Shown: piece by piece, positions 6,992 through 10,044 of the stretch
How the letters are laid out: each line of letters opens with the position of its first letter
Position numbering within the stretch: position 1 is the first letter of the stretch
DNA from: Kerstersia sp052103615
GTDB lineage: Bacteria > Pseudomonadota > Gammaproteobacteria > Burkholderiales > Burkholderiaceae_B
Direction of reading: 5' to 3'
NCBI RefSeq assembly: GCF_052103615.1
Contig: NZ_JBQEKA010000107.1
Coordinates: forward strand, 1 to 10,044
DNA: 10,044 nt
Made by a program: the position numbers and the translations under genes
The notes under the pieces: generated by a model
Told to the model about the DNA's origin: nothing
Seen by the model: the letters and a program-made list of their open reading frames with translations, nothing else
Databases searched by the model: none

Positions 6992-7263
6992 GTTGTTCCT
7001 TTTTTTGCTGGGGGCGCATTCCGGCTCAGGGCAGCGCATGCCTGGCAGGCGTCATGCCGGGCAGAAAAATGTCCGTCAGTTGCGTACAGATAGCCTGAAG
7101 ACCGGGTGCAGACCTCGTGAAGACAGCATGGCCGGCGGCATGGCGGCGCACCGTGCCCGCACGGCAAGCGGGAAGCATAGCGTAATGAGGAAGGGATTGC
7201 AGGGCGGGGCGATGAGGCGGCACGCACGTCCGCGTTGATGCCCTGGCGCGCAGTCTTGGGCTG

Positions 7264-7291
7264 GCAACGCCAGGCGCTTGGCTGGCGTTGC
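7264..7291 (+). terminator. 10-bp hairpin followed by T-rich DNA (candidate + strand terminator)
   Basis: GCAACGCCAG (7264-7273) and CTGGCGTTGC (7282-7291) are exact reverse complements with an 8-base loop. On the + strand the stem is followed by TGTCTTGCCTTATTTG, which is T-rich but not a pure T run. No + strand gene ends here, so it may serve an unseen short transcript or be a chance or structural element. Confidence 0.3.
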
Positions 7292-7357
7292 TGTCTTGCC
7301 TTATTTGCTTGATTTGCCTTATGGCGCCGTCTTATTGCGCTGTCCTTTATCGCGCCG

Positions 7358-7388
7358 CCCTCAGACCGGCAGGGGGCCGGTCTGAGGG
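7358..7388 (-). terminator. 13-bp hairpin after dctM (probable end of the TRAP operon)
   Basis: CCCTCAGACCGGC (7358-7370) pairs perfectly with 7376-7388 across a 5-base loop, beginning 10 bases after the dctM stop on the minus strand. The stable GC-rich stem at the end of an operon points to a terminator or 3'-end stabiliser. No T run follows on the minus strand (CGGCGCGATAAAGG), so it may need Rho or act on stability. Confidence 0.5.
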
Positions 7389-7398
7389 TGCTAGCGCG

Positions 7399-8724
7399 TT
7401 ATAGCCAGCCGGTGACGCGTGGCAGCCATAGCGTAATTTCCGGGATGAAGGTAATCATCAACAGGAAGATCAGCCCGGTAATCAGCCAAGGGAAGGTCGC
7501 CTTAGTGACCTCGGTCAAGCCCAGCTTGGAAATACTTGAGGCCACATACAGGTTAAGCCCCACTGGCGGTGTCGCCAGGCCGATTTCCATATTAACGACC
7601 AGGATGATGCCGAAGTGCACCGGATCTATGCCCAGTTTCATGGCCACCGGGAACAGAATTGGCGCCATGATCAGAACCAGCCCGGACGGTTCCATCACCA
7701 TGCCGATGACAAGCAGCAGCACGTTGACGAACAGCAGGAAGGCGACAATGCCCAGGCCTTGCTCCACGATCCAGGCCGCGATGTTTTGCGGGATCTGTTC
7801 CGACGTCAGGATGAAGGCGAACATCACGGCGTTGGTGATGATGTAGAGCAGCATCGCGCTCATGCCGGCCGATTCCAGGATGATGCGCTTGAGGTCTCGC
7901 CACTTGATGTCCTTATAGACAAACATGGCAATAATGAAGGCATACACCGCGCTCATCGCAGCCGCTTCTGTCGGCGTGAAGACCCCGGTATAGATGCCGC
8001 CCATGACGATGACGACCAGCATCAGGCCCCAGATCGAATCGCGGAAGGCGATCCCGCGTTCTTTCCAGCTTGCTTTTTCCTGGCGCGGGTAATTGTGCTT
8101 CCAGGCGCGGTACATGGTCGTGATGCCCAGCATCAGCGCCAGCAGCAAACCGGGAATGACGCCCGCGATAAAGAGTTGGCCGATGGAGGCCGAGGCGACG
8201 CGCACGCCATCCGGGCCTTCAACCATCATGCCGCTGGTCGCGACGGCATACATCACCATCACGATGGACGGCGGCAGCAGAATGCCCAGGCCGCCGGAGG
8301 TCGCGACAATACCGGTGCCGAATTGCGCCGGGAAGCCTTGTTTCACCATGGCGGGCATGATGATGGAGCCAATGGCGGCAACCGTGGCGGGCGACGAGCC
8401 GGAGATGGAGGCAAACAGGGCGCACGCCAGCACGGCAGCCAGGCCCAGGCCGCCGGGCAGGTGGCCGACCATGGAGGTGGCGAAACGTATCATCCGTTGC
8501 GCCACGCCGCCGTGTGTCAGGAAACTGCCGGCCAGGATGAAGAACGGGATCGCCATGATCTCGAACTTTTCGATCCCCGTGAACAGCTTGAGCGCAATGC
8601 TGTCCATGGGGACGTTGGTCATGGTGAACAGGAAGGTGATCACCGTCAGGCCGAGCGCGATGGACACCGGCATGCCGGTGAGCATCAGGACGATCAGCAG
8701 CGCGAAAATAATGAAGGTGGTCAT
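7399..8724 (-). CDS. dctM: TRAP transporter large permease subunit DctM
   Basis: The 441-residue large membrane subunit of a TRAP transporter, the sodium-coupled channel part that moves the solute delivered by the periplasmic binding protein. It is hydrophobic throughout with about a dozen membrane segments. Family marks in order are MAIPFFILAGSFL (57-69), the FASISGSSPATVAAIG segment (104-119), GILLPPSI (147-154), GVFTPTEAAAMSA (247-259) and, near the end, NMEIGLATPPVGLNLYV (378-394); the two PP-containing segments are the paired re-entrant elements typical of this family. Length is normal. The ATG at 8722-8724 overlaps the dctQ stop by 4 bases (ATGA) and is preceded by AAGGAG at 8732-8737, so translation is probably coupled to dctQ. 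The TAA lies at 7399-7401. Transported solute is probably a C4-dicarboxylate or related acid, judged from DctP. Confidence 0.95.
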   Translation of the reverse strand: MTTFIIFALLIVLMLTGMPVSIALGLTVITFLFTMTNVPMDSIALKLFTGIEKFEIMAIPFFILAGSFLTHGGVAQRMIRFATSMVGHLPGGLGLAAVLACALFASISGSSPATVAAIGSIIMPAMVKQGFPAQFGTGIVATSGGLGILLPPSIVMVMYAVATSGMMVEGPDGVRVASASIGQLFIAGVIPGLLLALMLGITTMYRAWKHNYPRQEKASWKERGIAFRDSIWGLMLVVIVMGGIYTGVFTPTEAAAMSAVYAFIIAMFVYKDIKWRDLKRIILESAGMSAMLLYIITNAVMFAFILTSEQIPQNIAAWIVEQGLGIVAFLLFVNVLLLVIGMVMEPSGLVLIMAPILFPVAMKLGIDPVHFGIILVVNMEIGLATPPVGLNLYVASSISKLGLTEVTKATFPWLITGLIFLLMITFIPEITLWLPRVTGWL

Positions 8725-9338
8725 GCTGCGGCTCCTTCGGGGCTGTCGTGCTCGTCATTGTGGCCAGGCACATGGTGCGGCAGCTGGCCGGTGCGCAGGT
8801 AGTTGTAAAGCGCCTGCAAAAAGCGGAAGCACATCAGCGAGGAACCCAGCGGCACGGCCAGATACACAATCCACATCGGCACTTCCAGGTCGGCGGAAAC
8901 CTGATTGGTATGGCCGATATCCCAGGTGAAATTGGCGCCGATCCAGGCCACGATGAATGTGAATAGCGCGCCCGCCAGCAGCGCGATGACGGTCAGCGTC
9001 TTGCGCATGGGCTCCGAGACCTTGGTCACCACGACATCGACACCGACGTGGATACCCAGACGCACGCCATAAGCGGCGCCGAATTTGGCCATCCAGACAA
9101 ACAGATAAATGCACAGCTCTTGCGCCCAGAGCAGATTGATGTTGGTCAGAGAGCGGTAAAACGCGCGCGCGTTGGACATCAGGGTGGGGTAGTCATTGAC
9201 GCGTGCCCAGGCGACGATATCCGCGACCAGACCGATGGAATAGCGCTGACAGACGGCAACAAAGATGATGAGCACGGCGGCCACCATCAGGAACGACACG
9301 AAAGCTTCTTCGAAACGGTCGAGTAAACGTAGGAACAT
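8721..9338 (-). CDS. dctQ: TRAP transporter small permease subunit DctQ
   Basis: A 205-residue inner-membrane protein that pairs with DctM. Four membrane segments are visible at about 12-33, 70-92, 114-134 and 154-176. The WAQELCIYLFVWM stretch (71-83) and the R-x-G-I-H-V-G-V-D motif (93-101) are hallmarks of the DctQ family. The stretch between segments 1 and 2 is long (about 34-68), a variant seen in some DctQ proteins. The C-terminal tail is polar and rich in His, Asp and Glu (HHVPGHNDEHDSPE). The ATG at 9336-9338 has GGGAG 6 bases upstream (9345-9349). It follows dctP by 92 bases that hold two hairpins, and it overlaps dctM by 4 bases. Confidence 0.93.
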   Translation of the reverse strand: MFLRLLDRFEEAFVSFLMVAAVLIIFVAVCQRYSIGLVADIVAWARVNDYPTLMSNARAFYRSLTNINLLWAQELCIYLFVWMAKFGAAYGVRLGIHVGVDVVVTKVSEPMRKTLTVIALLAGALFTFIVAWIGANFTWDIGHTNQVSADLEVPMWIVYLAVPLGSSLMCFRFLQALYNYLRTGQLPHHVPGHNDEHDSPEGAAA

Positions 9339-9367
9339 GGAGAACTCCCAGGGAACCTGGAATCAAG

Positions 9368-9387
9368 GCGCCGGGTGGCCCCGGCGC
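9368..9387 (-). repeat. 8-bp hairpin between dctP and dctQ
   Basis: GCGCCGGG (9368-9375) and CCCGGCGC (9380-9387) form a perfect 8-bp stem with a 4-base loop. It is the second of two hairpins met by transcripts leaving dctP and lies about 20 bases before the dctQ ribosome-binding site. It may take part in tuning dctQM output. Confidence 0.45.
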
Positions 9388-9393
9388 ATTCAG

Positions 9394-9421
9394 GCGGGGT
9401 CTGGCGAGCGCCGGACCCCGC
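9394..9421 (-). repeat. Strong hairpin just after dctP
   Basis: GCGGGGTC (9394-9401) pairs with GACCCCGC (9414-9421); a wobble pair and three to four more G-C pairs extend the stem inward. It starts 9 bases after the dctP stop. No T run follows, so it looks like a 3'-end stabiliser or partial terminator inside the operon, which would favour binding protein over permease. Confidence 0.55.
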
Positions 9422-9430
9422 TGAGGAAAA

Positions 9431-10044
9431 TCAACGGCCCAGGGCCTTGTAGGTTGCGTCCAGCGTGTCCTTGCCCACGCGGGATTCCATCTCCTTGTGC
9501 ACCGGCAGCAGGGCGTCGATCCACTGCTGGCGCTCTTCGGCGGTCGGCTCATAGAAAGTGGTCTTGCCGGCCGCCTTCATTGCCGCCAGGGAATCATCAT
9601 TTTCCTGTTGGGCAATATCGTTGGCGTAGGTCGTGGCTTCGCTCATGGCGCGTTCGAGCTGTTCACGCACATCGGCAGGCAGGCCATCCCAGAACTTCTT
9701 GTTGACGATCACGGCGTAGCCCAGGTAACCGTGGTTGGACAGCGTGGCGTGCTTTTGCACCTCATGCATCTTCTGCGTGTACATATTGGAAGGCGGGTTT
9801 TCCGTGCCGTCCACCACGCCCGTTTGCAGGGCTTGATACACCTCGGAGAACGCCATCACCTGAGGCACCGCATCCAGCGCCTTCATCTGGGCTTCCAGCA
9901 CCTTGGAGGACTGAATGCGCAGCTTCAGGCCGAGGAAGTCGTCGGGCGTGTGGATCGGGCTATTGGCGCTCATGACCTTGAAGCCGTTATCCCAGTACGC
10001 CAGGCCGGTGATGCCCTTGGGCTCCAGTTTGGCCAGCAGGTCCT
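9431..10044 (-). CDS. dctP: TRAP transporter periplasmic binding protein DctP, C-terminal part (5' cut by window edge)
   Basis: The frame is open to the right edge, so the gene starts beyond the window; 203 residues are visible of a usual 330 or so. The signal peptide and first lobe are missing. The codons before the internal ATG at 9971-9973 read LAYWDNGFKV and belong to the protein. The family core is clear: LGLKLRIQSSKVLEAQMKAL, with the conserved arginine that binds the solute carboxylate, then VYQALQTGVVDGTENPPSN and the NHGYLGYAVIVNKKFWDGLP segment. This wording is typical of C4-dicarboxylate-type DctP proteins of proteobacteria, so succinate, fumarate or malate are likely ligands, though other acids cannot be excluded. 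It works in the periplasm and hands the solute to DctQM encoded downstream. Confidence 0.93.
   Translation of the reverse strand, partial: DLLAKLEPKGITGLAYWDNGFKVMSANSPIHTPDDFLGLKLRIQSSKVLEAQMKALDAVPQVMAFSEVYQALQTGVVDGTENPPSNMYTQKMHEVQKHATLSNHGYLGYAVIVNKKFWDGLPADVREQLERAMSEATTYANDIAQQENDDSLAAMKAAGKTTFYEPTAEERQQWIDALLPVHKEMESRVGKDTLDATYKALGR

Larger units (their letters stand above)
6992..7398. other. Intergenic stretch of about 400 bases without a convincing gene
   Basis: This lies between the racemase start and the dctM stop. The open frames that cross it have no family-like sequence and no good ribosome-binding site, and I leave them out. The racemase promoter should lie in its left part, but no clear -35/-10 pair can be named. 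The right part holds two hairpins (7264-7291 and 7358-7388) and a T-rich stretch at 7292-7350 with TTGCCTTAT repeated at 7296-7304 and 7314-7322. Confidence 0.5.

Noticed and set aside
6992..7039. N-terminal extension of the racemase to 7039
   Set aside because: The family begins at MKTLGLIGG, and AAAGGA stands just before that ATG.
6992..7398. A small protein gene in the largest gap
   Set aside because: The open frames there lack a ribosome-binding site, have skewed Arg/Ala/Pro content and overlap each other on both strands.
7615..8802. Long + strand open frame of 395 codons
   Set aside because: Antisense to dctM and dctQ; its product is a low-complexity His/Asp/Gln/Gly-rich string typical of the complement of membrane-protein codons.
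1..10044. Mobile element, CRISPR array, tRNA or phage/defence island
   Set aside because: No transposase, integrase, regularly spaced repeats, cloverleaf sequence or defence-type protein is visible; the genes are ordinary transport, signalling and metabolic ones.

Overview
The window is GC-rich, tightly packed bacterial chromosome. Gene content and protein style suggest a betaproteobacterium of the Alcaligenaceae type (Bordetella/Achromobacter-like); this is inference from family resemblance, not a database result. Eight protein genes are visible, two of them cut by the window edges. No RNA gene, CRISPR array, insertion sequence or phage gene was found. Most of the window is ordinary metabolism, transport and signalling.

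Left part (1-1592): the C-terminal half of a YnfM-like major facilitator transporter on the + strand converges on a minus-strand gene for a 325-residue protein of unknown function. That protein has one N-terminal membrane anchor and a long helical body.

Centre (1710-6188): a minus-strand two-component pair, a soluble PAS-containing histidine kinase followed 34 bases later by a FixJ-type response regulator, is divergent from a + strand acyl-CoA synthetase of the AMP-binding family. About 160 bases of unusually AT-rich DNA separate the kinase and synthetase genes and hold a perfect 10-base direct repeat spaced 22 bases apart. The simplest model is that the regulator binds there and controls the synthetase, and perhaps its own operon, in response to an organic or fatty acid. 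A perfect 15-bp palindrome follows the synthetase.

Right part (6293-10044), all minus strand: a YgeA-like amino-acid racemase, then about 400 bases without a convincing gene but with two hairpins, then a tripartite TRAP transporter operon. Its order is dctP (cut by the right edge), dctQ, dctM. Two GC-rich hairpins lie between dctP and dctQ, dctQ and dctM overlap by 4 bases, and a 13-bp hairpin follows dctM. DctP resembles binding proteins for C4-dicarboxylates.

How the parts may work together: the TRAP system imports carboxylates, the synthetase activates carboxylic acids to CoA thioesters, and the two-component pair may sense such compounds. The only structural support for a link is the divergent kinase/synthetase arrangement. 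A functional tie between the TRAP operon, the racemase and the centre is not shown by the sequence.
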